Source of the DNA: CAZPMO01 sp964587515
Lineage (GTDB): Bacteria; Pseudomonadota; Alphaproteobacteria; MPNO01
DNA: 17,838 nucleotides
Direction of reading: 5' to 3'
NCBI GenBank assembly: GCA_964587515.1
Contig: CAZPMO010000098.1
Location: 1 to 17,838, forward strand
Position numbers and translations under genes: made by a program
In this document: in pieces, positions 6,989 to 14,476 of the stretch
Numbering within the stretch: the first letter of the stretch is position 1
Layout of the letters: each line of letters begins with the position of its first letter
Notes under the pieces: model-generated
The model's input: the letters and a program-made list of their open reading frames with translations, nothing else
Told to the model about the DNA's origin: nothing
The model's database searches: none

Positions 6989-8299
6989 TCACGCCTTGCC
7001 GGTGAAGTTCTTTTCCAGATCCTGCCAGCATTCGTGATAATCCGACTGCAGGGCGTCGGTTTCCAGCGCGAAGCGGCTCGGGCGGATCATCAGACAGCTT
7101 TCGAACATGAAGGCCAGCGTGTTTTCATAGCGCTCCGGCGCGAGCGCCTGGTTCGATGATTTTTCCCACGACGCGTTATCGGGCCCATGCGCCGCCATGC
7201 AGTTGTGCAGGCTGGCGCCGCCCGGCACGAAGCCGCCTTGTTTGGCGTCGTAGGCACCGGTCACCAGCCCCATGAATTCGCTCATGATGTTGCGGTGGAA
7301 CCAGGGTGGCCGGAAGCTGTGTTCGGCCACCATCCAGCGCGGCGGAAAAATCGCGAAATCCAGATTGGCCGTGCCCGGGACGGCGCTGGGCGAGGTCAGC
7401 ACCGTGAAGATCGACGGGTCCGGGTGATCGAAGGTCACGCTGCCGACCGCGTTGAAATCGGCGAGGTCGTACTTGTAAGGCGCGTAATTGCCGTGCCACG
7501 CGACCACGTCGAGCGGTGAATGGCCGATGTCCGCCGACCACAAGCCGCCGCCGAATTTGCAGACCAGCTCGAACGATCCTTCGCGGTCCTCGTAAGAAGC
7601 GACCGGTGCGAGAAAGTCGCGCGGATTGGCGAGGCCATTGGCGCCGATCGGCCCGAGCCCCGGCAAGCGCATCAGCGCGCCGTAATTCTCGCAGACATAG
7701 CCGCGCGACGGGCCGTCGGGCAGTTCGGCGCGGAACTTCACGCCGCGCTGGACAACGGCGATTTCACCCGGCGCGGCCTCCAGCGCGCCCATCTCGGTAC
7801 GCAGGACAAGGCGCCCGGATTGCGGCACGAACAGCATCTCGCCGTCATTGTTCATAAAAAAGCGGTCCGTCATCGAGGCGTTGGCCATATAGATGTGGAT
7901 GCCGATGCCGGCCTGCGCCGAGGCGTCGCCGTTCGCGCCCATGGTGACCAGCCCGTCGATCAGATCGGTGGGCTTGTCCGGCATCTCCGGCGGCGACCAG
8001 CGGAGCTGGTTGGGCGGCGGCGTCGCCTCGGTAATCGGCGCGGTGCGGATCAGCCCGCCGCCGATTTCGCGGAACGGGGAATGGGTGACCGAGGGGCGGA
8101 TCCGGTAGAGCCAGCTGCGCTTGTTCTCGCCGCGCGGCGCGGTGAAGGCGGTGCCGCTAAGCTGCTCGGCATATAGTCCGTAGGCGACTTTTTGCGGCGA
8201 GTTCTGTCCCTTGGGCAGCGCGCCCGGCAGCGCTTCGGTGGCGTGCTCGTTGCCGAAACCCGACTGATAGGCGAGGTCGAGGGATGCAAGCGTGTCCAT
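6989..8299 (-). CDS. hmgA: Homogentisate 1,2-dioxygenase
   Basis: A 436-residue non-haem iron(II) dioxygenase that opens the ring of homogentisate to maleylacetoacetate in tyrosine and phenylalanine catabolism. It is full length for the family and starts with the typical YQSGFGNEHATEALPGALP block. The iron ligands are all seen: H335 and E341 in FHRNIMSEFMGL, and H371 in AAHGPD. The active-site H292 lies in FDHPDPSIF; the numbering agrees with the human enzyme. The ATG at 8299 is preceded by AGGAGA at good spacing. It lies 58 bases downstream of the CmcJ-like gene, so the two are probably co-transcribed. The usual partners (hydroxyphenylpyruvate dioxygenase, maleylacetoacetate isomerase, fumarylacetoacetase) are not in the window. 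Confidence 0.97.
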   Translation of the reverse strand: MDTLASLDLAYQSGFGNEHATEALPGALPKGQNSPQKVAYGLYAEQLSGTAFTAPRGENKRSWLYRIRPSVTHSPFREIGGGLIRTAPITEATPPPNQLRWSPPEMPDKPTDLIDGLVTMGANGDASAQAGIGIHIYMANASMTDRFFMNNDGEMLFVPQSGRLVLRTEMGALEAAPGEIAVVQRGVKFRAELPDGPSRGYVCENYGALMRLPGLGPIGANGLANPRDFLAPVASYEDREGSFELVCKFGGGLWSADIGHSPLDVVAWHGNYAPYKYDLADFNAVGSVTFDHPDPSIFTVLTSPSAVPGTANLDFAIFPPRWMVAEHSFRPPWFHRNIMSEFMGLVTGAYDAKQGGFVPGGASLHNCMAAHGPDNASWEKSSNQALAPERYENTLAFMFESCLMIRPSRFALETDALQSDYHECWQDLEKNFTGKA

Positions 8300-8357
8300 T
8301 ATTCTCTCCTGCGTCCAGCGATTCGGTCCGTCTTTCGATTGTAGGAAACCTTGCGTG

Positions 8358-9197
8358 TCAAGGCGACCTCGGATTGCCTGCCTCGAAGACCAGGAAAGTA
8401 CGCGTTTCGATGCTTTCCCGCGCCGGGTCGGACGCCTGCTGGCCGGGCAGGCTGAATGCGCCGTGCGGCGTGTTTACGCCGCGCCCGCCGTCCCGGCTGT
8501 CCCAGCCCTGGATCAGCAGAACCTCGGCGCGTTCTATTTCCGGGGCCCAGTAAAATTGCTGCGTGGCGGCATGGGCGAGCTGGAAGATCTCGCCGGTCCG
8601 GTCGGGGAAAATCTGATCGGTGGCGACGAGTTCATCTTCATTTACGGTCTCGGCATCGGCCAGCGCCAGCGGCGTGCGCCTGACGGGCCCCGAAATCGGA
8701 CGCCAGACATTGATCTGTATGATGCGGCCGCCGTCGCCAAGAATCCGTTCAACCTCGTCCGCGCCGATGGCGTCGCCGGCGCGGATCGGACCCGATAGCG
8801 GCGTGTAATCCACATGCAGGCGGCCGGCCGGTCCGCGCAGACCGTCCGGATTGGCGGCGCCTTCCGGATTGTCGGACCGGCGCGTGTGATCGAAAATCGC
8901 GACCCGATCCGCGCCGCTATAGTCCTTTAAAAGCTTTTCGATCTCCGGGTTGTAGATGGTCTCGATCGCATCATCGTCGTAAAGATCATCGACCGCGGTT
9001 TCGCGGCGCAGCAGTACGAAGCCCTGGCGGTCGAGGGCCAGATCGTCCGCGATCGGGCGCATGTCGTGAATCGTGACCGTGCGCTCCTCGGATTTGAAAA
9101 AAATCTCCGGCGCGCCGCCGGTCAGCGCGGCGCTGCGAAAATAGGGTTTGGTGTCCTGCGGTACGATGAATGTTAGCGCCGCTTCGATCTCGCTCAT
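8358..9197 (-). CDS. CmcJ/NvfI-family putative oxidoreductase
   Basis: A 279-residue protein from the ATG at 9197; the frame is open further upstream but that part is not protein-like. It has the block order of the CmcJ/NvfI/AsaB family: IFDHTRRSDNP, then RLHVDYTPLSGP (H128 and D130), INVWRPISGPV, and GVNTPHGAF (H245) near the end. HxD plus a distal histidine matches a 2-oxoglutarate/Fe(II)-type facial triad, and fungal members (AsaB, NvfI) act as oxygenases, isomerases or desaturases. Bacterial members are mostly uncharacterised. The function here is unknown. Its position directly ahead of hmgA suggests oxidation of an aromatic or side-chain intermediate, but this is inference. It diverges from the amidohydrolase gene at 9317. 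Confidence 0.78.
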   Translation of the reverse strand: MSEIEAALTFIVPQDTKPYFRSAALTGGAPEIFFKSEERTVTIHDMRPIADDLALDRQGFVLLRRETAVDDLYDDDAIETIYNPEIEKLLKDYSGADRVAIFDHTRRSDNPEGAANPDGLRGPAGRLHVDYTPLSGPIRAGDAIGADEVERILGDGGRIIQINVWRPISGPVRRTPLALADAETVNEDELVATDQIFPDRTGEIFQLAHAATQQFYWAPEIERAEVLLIQGWDSRDGGRGVNTPHGAFSLPGQQASDPARESIETRTFLVFEAGNPRSP

Positions 9198-9316
9198 GGG
9201 ACAGTTCTCTTGTTTATTATTGCTCTTTAGACAATGGGGTCCGCGCCGGTGATTGTCCACCACATGGCCCCGCTGTTACCCTGTCGATCAATCGATCACG
9301 CCAGGGGGCGAATCCG
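9198..9316. promoter_or_regulatory. Divergent promoter region between CmcJ-like/hmgA and the amidohydrolase
   Basis: This 119-base spacer must carry the leftward promoter for the CmcJ-like/hmgA pair and the rightward one for the amidohydrolase. An inverted repeat GACAAT-N16-ATTGTC (9230-9235 and 9252-9257) is a possible operator, its half-sites two helical turns apart. The left part is locally AT-rich (about 9208-9235), as expected for a leftward -10 region, but I could not fit a good -35/-10 pair. The amidohydrolase ribosome-binding site is the AGGGGG at about 9303. Confidence 0.35.
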
Positions 9317-11014
9317 ATGGATTACGACATCAAGATCACTGGCGGGACCGTCATCGACGGCACCGGCGCGCCCGGGATCCCGGGCGACGTCGGCATCGCG
9401 GACGGCAGGATCGTTGCGCTGGGAGAGGCTCCCGGACAGGCGACGGAGGTGATCGAGGCGGACGGCAGGGTGGTCTGCCCCGGTTTCGTTGATATCCACA
9501 CCCATTACGACGCCCAGATCATGTGGGATCCGATGCTAAGTTTCTCGCCGTGGCACGGCGTGACGACCTGCGTGATCGGGAATTGCGGTTTCGGAATCGC
9601 GCCGACACGGCCCGAAAACCGCGATCTGATCATGCGCACCCTGGAGAAAGTAGAGGCCATGAGCTACGAGGCGCTCGCCGAAGGGCTCGGCGCGTGGCCG
9701 TTCGAAACCTTTCCGGACTATCTGAATGCGATCGAGGAACGCCCCAAGGCGATCAATGTCGGGGTTCTGGCGGGTCATACGCCGATCCGGCTCTATGTGA
9801 TGGGCGAGGCGTCGATCGAACGCGCGGCGACGGCAGAAGAAATAGCCGCCATGCGGTCGCTGGTGGGCGAGGCGATGGAAGTGGGCGCGGTCGGGTTTTC
9901 GACGTCGCAGTCGCCGGTCCATGTGGGCTATATGGGCCTGCCGGTGCCGAGCCGGTGGGCGGAATTCGACGAAATCCTGGCGCTGTCGGGCGCACTGGGG
10001 GATGTCGAGAAGGGTATCATCCAGATCACCGTGGGTCGCGTGCCCTGGTACGACGAGTTCGTCCAGCTGGCGCGGGAGACCGGGCGTAGCGTCACCTGGA
10101 CCGCGATGCTCACCGGCATGGAAGGACCGGACGGTCATCACGAACAGTTGCGGCGGTCGATCGAAATTCTGGAAAGCGGCGTTCCCGTCTATCCGCAGGT
10201 CGCCTGCCGGCCATTGCAGACCGAATTCCAGTTCAAGTCGCCGTTTTCGTTCGAACGCATGCCGTTTTTTCGGGACGTATCGGCGGCCGACGCGGACGGC
10301 AAGAAAGTGATTTACCGCGATCCGGTATTCCGCCGCCGGTTCCGCGCGGCCATGGCGCCCGATAGCGAAGTCGGTGGCGAGGTCGGCCCGCTGCGCCGGT
10401 CCTTCCATGGCATCACCATCGCCTCGTGCGCGACCCGGCCGGAGCTGGAGGAACGCCCACTCACCGAAGTGGCGGCGGAACAGAATATCGATCCGGTCGA
10501 TTTAGCGCTCGATCTGGCGTTGGAAACAGATCTCGAGGCGCGTTTCCGCATGCCGCTGCTGAACGACGACGACGACGGCGTCGAGATGCTGCTCAAATGC
10601 CCGCATACCGTGCTCGGGCTGTCGGACGCCGGCGCCCACACCAGCCAGATGTACGACACATGTTATTCCACCCATCTGTTGGGACATTGGGTGCGGGAGC
10701 GCGGCGCGCTCAGCCCCGAATATGCCGTCTGGATGCTGACCGGCAGGCCGGCTGAGATTTTCAATATCAGCGATCGCGGCCGGCTTGCCGAGGGCGCGCC
10801 GGCCGATGTGGTGGTTTACGATCCGCAGACGGTTGGCGCGAGCCCGCCGCGGCGGGTCCACGATCTGCCGGCCGGGGCCGACCGGCTGATCTCCGATGCC
10901 TTCGGAATCGATGCGGTGATCGTCAACGGCGTCCCGATCCGGCGCGCCGGCGAGGACGTCGTCGGCCCGGACGGTCCCCTGCCCGGCCGTCTGTTGCGGC
11001 ACGGCAGGGGCTGA
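9317..11014 (+). CDS. Amidohydrolase, N-acyl-D-amino-acid deacylase (D-aminoacylase) type
   Basis: A 565-residue amidohydrolase-superfamily protein. The N-terminal beta-sandwich strand is ITGGTVIDGTGAPG. The metal-binding motif FVDIHTHYDAQ (H61, H63) follows, then GVTTCVIGNCGFGIAPTRP with C90 at the position of the D-aminoacylase zinc cysteine. D437 in GLSDAGAHTSQ is the conserved catalytic aspartate. The C-terminus closes with the GRLAEGAPADVVVYDP sandwich typical of the family. Characterised members hydrolyse N-acyl-D-amino acids or related cyclic amides. The two histidines expected mid-barrel (THxR and ISHHK-type blocks) appear replaced by QITVGRVPW (about 236-244) and VTWTAML (about 259-265), so the substrate may differ. 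The ATG at 9317 has AGGGGG about 8 bases upstream. It is convergent with the MFS gene, with an 11-base gap. Confidence 0.85.
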   Translation: MDYDIKITGGTVIDGTGAPGIPGDVGIADGRIVALGEAPGQATEVIEADGRVVCPGFVDIHTHYDAQIMWDPMLSFSPWHGVTTCVIGNCGFGIAPTRPENRDLIMRTLEKVEAMSYEALAEGLGAWPFETFPDYLNAIEERPKAINVGVLAGHTPIRLYVMGEASIERAATAEEIAAMRSLVGEAMEVGAVGFSTSQSPVHVGYMGLPVPSRWAEFDEILALSGALGDVEKGIIQITVGRVPWYDEFVQLARETGRSVTWTAMLTGMEGPDGHHEQLRRSIEILESGVPVYPQVACRPLQTEFQFKSPFSFERMPFFRDVSAADADGKKVIYRDPVFRRRFRAAMAPDSEVGGEVGPLRRSFHGITIASCATRPELEERPLTEVAAEQNIDPVDLALDLALETDLEARFRMPLLNDDDDGVEMLLKCPHTVLGLSDAGAHTSQMYDTCYSTHLLGHWVRERGALSPEYAVWMLTGRPAEIFNISDRGRLAEGAPADVVVYDPQTVGASPPRRVHDLPAGADRLISDAFGIDAVIVNGVPIRRAGEDVVGPDGPLPGRLLRHGRG

Positions 11015-11025
11015 CCGGGCTACTC

Positions 11026-12279
11026 TCAGCCCTTGAACGCCAGCGCGGCCTGTCGGCGGTGGATGGTGAAATAAAGCGCGCCCACGATGACCAGGTTGAT
11101 CATGCCCGCAAAGGCGGCATTGGCGTAGGAAAGCGTATAATTTCCCATCAGGTCGAAGAAGAAACCGCCCTGATAGCCGCCGATCCCATGACCGATCCAG
11201 GCCGCCATGGTGACGATGCCGAGCGCCGACGCGCGCCGGGTAACCGGTGTCAGGGCGCGCACGCAAACAATTACACCGGTCATCACCCCCGCGTAACCGA
11301 AGCCATAGACGATCGCAAAAATATAGAAGGCGTCCAGGATTCCCAGCTGAATGAAGAAAAATACCAGCAGCGTCTGCCAGCATGAGGCCGTCAGATAGGC
11401 CCGCATCGGTCCGATCATGTCCGCCAGTTTGCCGAACGCGACGCGACCGGCGACCGCGACCATCAACATCAGGAAGATCACGCTCGCGGCGTCGTCGAGC
11501 GGGACCCCGCGGTCCTGTATCAGCGGCACCAGATGGATGAGCGGCACCGACATGCAGAAACAACAGAACACCACCGCCACGCTTAACCAGACCACCACGG
11601 CGTTCGTCGAAAGGGGAACCGGCGAGCCGTCGTCGGTTTCGGCTTCCCCGGTCGCGGCCGTCGTGCTCCGCGGCGGCTGACGGGTCAGCAGCGCCAGCGG
11701 AATCAGTACGAGCAAGGCGATCACCGCCATCACGGACAGGGCGTCCCGCCAACCGAACGCGCCGATCAGAAGGGCGGCGCCATAGGGCACGCCGCCTTGT
11801 CCCAGCGCCTGGCCCGCGGATGTAATCCCCAGCGCCAGACCTACATTGGCTTTGAACCAATTGCCGACATTCGCGACAAGCGGCGCGAAGAAGGATCCGG
11901 CCCCGAGAAAACCCGCGACAAAGAACAGCACATGGAATTGCCAGAGGCTATCGGCCCGCGCCGCAAGAAGCAGACAAAGCCCCAGCACGATCGCGCCAAA
12001 CAGGCTGATCCATCGGGTTGCGACGCGATCCGCCACGTAGCCCATCACGATTCCGCCCAGCGCCAACCCCATTACGCCAGCGAAATAAATAAGGGATACC
12101 GAACCACGCTCCCAGCCGAACTCGACGTACAGTGGTTTGAAGAATACCGAGAGGCCGTTGGCGATAAATCCGATCCCGAACGCCAACATCACGGCGGAGG
12201 TTCCGACGATCACCCAGCGGTATGGGGCTTCGGAGTCGATTTCGTTCTTTGCGATCACTGCCCCCTGATCATCAATCAA
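11026..12279 (-). CDS. MFS transporter, likely carboxylate uptake
   Basis: A major facilitator with 12 predicted membrane segments in two halves, joined by a hydrophilic loop around 200-225 rich in Thr, Glu and Asp. The conserved loop between helices 2 and 3 is GYVADRVATRW, and its counterpart in the second half is GKLADMIGPMRAY. The organisation resembles the oxalate/formate antiporter and monocarboxylate porter branches, which fits uptake of an aromatic acid by the operon it closes; the substrate is not provable. The start is uncertain. No ATG exists between the upstream in-frame stop and helix 1; the candidates are TTG at 12279 (used here, weak ribosome-binding site) and GTG at 12258 (AGGGGG only 2 bases away). 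It is the last gene after the crotonase, with a 130-base spacer. Confidence 0.85.
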   Translation of the reverse strand: MIDDQGAVIAKNEIDSEAPYRWVIVGTSAVMLAFGIGFIANGLSVFFKPLYVEFGWERGSVSLIYFAGVMGLALGGIVMGYVADRVATRWISLFGAIVLGLCLLLAARADSLWQFHVLFFVAGFLGAGSFFAPLVANVGNWFKANVGLALGITSAGQALGQGGVPYGAALLIGAFGWRDALSVMAVIALLVLIPLALLTRQPPRSTTAATGEAETDDGSPVPLSTNAVVVWLSVAVVFCCFCMSVPLIHLVPLIQDRGVPLDDAASVIFLMLMVAVAGRVAFGKLADMIGPMRAYLTASCWQTLLVFFFIQLGILDAFYIFAIVYGFGYAGVMTGVIVCVRALTPVTRRASALGIVTMAAWIGHGIGGYQGGFFFDLMGNYTLSYANAAFAGMINLVIVGALYFTIHRRQAALAFKG

Positions 12280-12321
12280 CTTCCCACGAACATGGTATCA
12301 AGGATCGCCGTAAATCAACCG

Positions 12322-12331
12322 GATTGCAATC
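12322..12331. repeat. Perfect 10-bp palindrome GATTGCAATC
   Basis: A self-complementary 10-mer inside the 130-base spacer between the crotonase stop and the MFS start. It sits about 43 bases upstream of the MFS start codon and could be an operator for separate control of the transporter. The rest of the spacer holds no terminator with a T-run. Chance occurrence is possible. Confidence 0.25.
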
Positions 12332-12409
12332 AGGCCGTTGCCACGCCGGCGGCCGAAATCGGCGATGCCGGGAAGTATCTCGATCTCGGCTATTACCGCG
12401 AAGCCGCGG

Positions 12410-13213
12410 TCACTTCCCCTTGAACGCGGGCGCGCGCTTTTCCATGAAGGCGCGCCGCCCTTCGATATAGTCCTCGCTCGCCATGCAGGCGTCGATCAGC
12501 TCGGCGCATTTGTCGAGGTTCCGCTTCGCCGGATCCTTCACCGCTTCACTCAGGCTGACGGCGAGCGACCGCACCGTCAGCGGCGCATTGCCGGCGATGG
12601 TCGCGGCCATGCCGTAGACTGTCTGTTCCAGCGCATCGTCCGCCACCACCCGATTTACAAGCCCCATGCGTAACGCATCGGCGGCTGGCAGCCGACCGGC
12701 CGTATAGAGAATTTCGGCCGCCGCCGCCTGGCCGACAACGCCGACGAGTTTTTTTACGCCCTCGAACCCGAATCCCAGCCCCAGACGCGCCGCCGGAATG
12801 CCGAACTGGGAGTCCTCGGTCGCGATACGAATATCGGCGTTGAGCGCGGTGGCAAGCCCGCCGCCCAGGCAGTAACCCCGGATCATCGCGATGATCGGTT
12901 TTTCCAGGTCCGCATATGCCGTGCCGACGCGCCGGGAGACCTCGTTATAGTCGGCGACCAGCTCCGGCGAGGATCGCCGCGCCTCGAACTCCGAGACATC
13001 GGCGCCGGACACGAACGCCTTGCCGCCGGCGCCTGTAATGACCACGACGCGCACATCGGGATTGCTGGCGAAGGAGGTGAGGATCTCGATGATCGCAAGC
13101 CGCATCTCGTGATTGACCGCGTTGCGGCGTTCCGGCTGGTTATAAATCATGGTGCCGACGCCGTTCTCGACGGTGGCCAGCATCTTGTCGGTCGCGAGGG
13201 TCAGTCCGTCCAT
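12410..13213 (-). CDS. Enoyl-CoA hydratase/isomerase (crotonase) family protein, atypical active site
   Basis: A 267-residue crotonase-fold protein that should act on an acyl-CoA thioester. The oxyanion-hole blocks are present: KAFVSGADVSEF (about 65-76) and RGYCLGGGL (about 112-120). The family region DIRIATEDSQFGIPAARLG follows, ending in a normal C-terminal RRAFMEKRAPAFKGK. The two glutamates used by true enoyl-CoA hydratases are replaced by A121 (GGGLAT instead of GGGCE) and A141 (GIPAAR instead of GQPE). It is therefore unlikely to be an ordinary beta-oxidation hydratase; isomerase, hydrolase or decarboxylase chemistry is possible. The ATG at 13213 has GGAGG about 8 bases ahead. It lies 28 bases downstream of the CoA-transferase gene in the same operon. 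Confidence 0.87.
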   Translation of the reverse strand: MDGLTLATDKMLATVENGVGTMIYNQPERRNAVNHEMRLAIIEILTSFASNPDVRVVVITGAGGKAFVSGADVSEFEARRSSPELVADYNEVSRRVGTAYADLEKPIIAMIRGYCLGGGLATALNADIRIATEDSQFGIPAARLGLGFGFEGVKKLVGVVGQAAAAEILYTAGRLPAADALRMGLVNRVVADDALEQTVYGMAATIAGNAPLTVRSLAVSLSEAVKDPAKRNLDKCAELIDACMASEDYIEGRRAFMEKRAPAFKGK

Positions 13214-13241
13214 GTGGCGGCCTCCGGATAAGTGTTTTCGG

Positions 13242-14423
13242 TCAGAGCACGTCGCGGGCCCGCAGCGCCACGAGGTCGCTTTCCGAGTAGCCGAGATCGG
13301 CGAGGATCGTGTCGGTATGTTCGCCCATTTCCGGACACGCCGAGCGCAGACGCCACGGCGTGCGGTGGAAGCGAACCGGCTGGCCCACCAGCTCCATGCG
13401 TCCGCGGCTTGGATGGTCCACCGGCGCGGCCATGCCGATATGCTTGACCTGTGGGTCGGCGAAGGTCTGGTCGAGCGAGTAGACCGGACCCGACGGTACG
13501 CCGTTTTCGTTGAGATGTTCGACCCATTCGGCGGTGGTCCGCGTCCGCGTGAGCGCGCTGATCGCCTCGTGGATCTCGGCCCGGTTTTTGCGCCGCGCCG
13601 GCGCATCGATGAAGCGCGGGTCCTGCGCCAACTCTTCCGCGCCCAGCGCCTTGGCCAACCGGCCGAACATCACGTTGCCCGACGCCGCGATATTCATGAA
13701 CCCGTCGCTGGTTTCGAACATGCCGGTCGGCATGTTGGTGGGGTGGTCGTTACCGGCCTGCGACGCCACGTCGCCATCGACCGTCCAGCGCGCCGCCTGG
13801 AAATCCATCACCGCGATCTGCGCCGCGAGCAGCGAAGAATCGACCCATTGGCCCTCTCCGGAGACCTCGCGTTCCAGCAGCGCCGCCATGATCCCCATGG
13901 AACAGTATAGTCCCGCCGTGATGTCGGCGACCGCGATACCGGCGCGCACGGGCCCCTGTCCGGGCAGTCCGGTGACCGACATGATCCCGCCCATGCCCTG
14001 CGCCACCTGATCGTAACCCGGCCGGTTGGCGTAGGGGCCGTCCTGTCCGAAGCCTGAAATGCTGCCCAGCACGATGCGCGGATTGACGGCCCTGAGAGAG
14101 TCGTAATCGATGCCGAGCCGGTTCTTCACGTCGGGCCGGTAGTTCTCCACCACCACGTCCGCCGTCTCAACCAGCTTCAGGAAGATCTCCCGTCCCTCGG
14201 GCGCCTTGAGGTTCAGCGTCATGGCGCGCTTGTTGCGATGGAGGTTCTGGAAGTCGGACGATTCGCGCCCGCCCGTATAGCCGTCGCCGCCGCTGGTCGG
14301 TTCCTCGATCTTGATCACGTCGGCCCCCCAGTCGGCGAGCTGGCGAACGCAGGTCGGCCCGGATCGGGCGCGGGTAAGGTCGAGGACCTTGAATCTCGAA
14401 AGCGGAAGATTGGTGTCGGTCAT
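13242..14423 (-). CDS. Class III CoA-transferase (CaiB/BaiF/Frc family)
   Basis: A 393-residue family III CoA-transferase. It opens with LPLSRFKVLDLTRARSGP, then DWGADVIKIEEP, VVENYRPDVKNRLGID (about 91-106) and GSISGFGQDGPYANRPGYD with the catalytic aspartate D138 in RPGYDQVAQ. The second half has the QWVDSSLLAAQ and NGVPSGPVYS blocks. Such enzymes move CoA between carboxylic acids (for example succinyl-CoA to a substrate acid), often in catabolism of aromatic or branched acids. The ATG at 14423 is chosen because the frame extending to 14528 lacks family-like sequence. It lies 53 bases after the extradiol dioxygenase gene and 28 before the crotonase gene, so it probably supplies the CoA thioester the crotonase acts on. 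Confidence 0.92.
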   Translation of the reverse strand: MTDTNLPLSRFKVLDLTRARSGPTCVRQLADWGADVIKIEEPTSGGDGYTGGRESSDFQNLHRNKRAMTLNLKAPEGREIFLKLVETADVVVENYRPDVKNRLGIDYDSLRAVNPRIVLGSISGFGQDGPYANRPGYDQVAQGMGGIMSVTGLPGQGPVRAGIAVADITAGLYCSMGIMAALLEREVSGEGQWVDSSLLAAQIAVMDFQAARWTVDGDVASQAGNDHPTNMPTGMFETSDGFMNIAASGNVMFGRLAKALGAEELAQDPRFIDAPARRKNRAEIHEAISALTRTRTTAEWVEHLNENGVPSGPVYSLDQTFADPQVKHIGMAAPVDHPSRGRMELVGQPVRFHRTPWRLRSACPEMGEHTDTILADLGYSESDLVALRARDVL

Positions 14424-14476
14424 GTGGATGAGGTCCCGTCGGTTGATTTCAGAATACGCGGCGATGCCGGTTTCTT

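Noticed and set aside
10502..11860. 452-codon minus-strand frame spanning the amidohydrolase end and the MFS gene
   Set aside because: The Arg-rich translation overlaps two well-supported genes in other frames and has no domain of its own.
13214..13606. N-terminal extension of the crotonase frame
   Set aside because: This part overlaps the CoA-transferase gene and is Arg/Ser-rich shadow sequence; the real start with GGAGG is at 13213.
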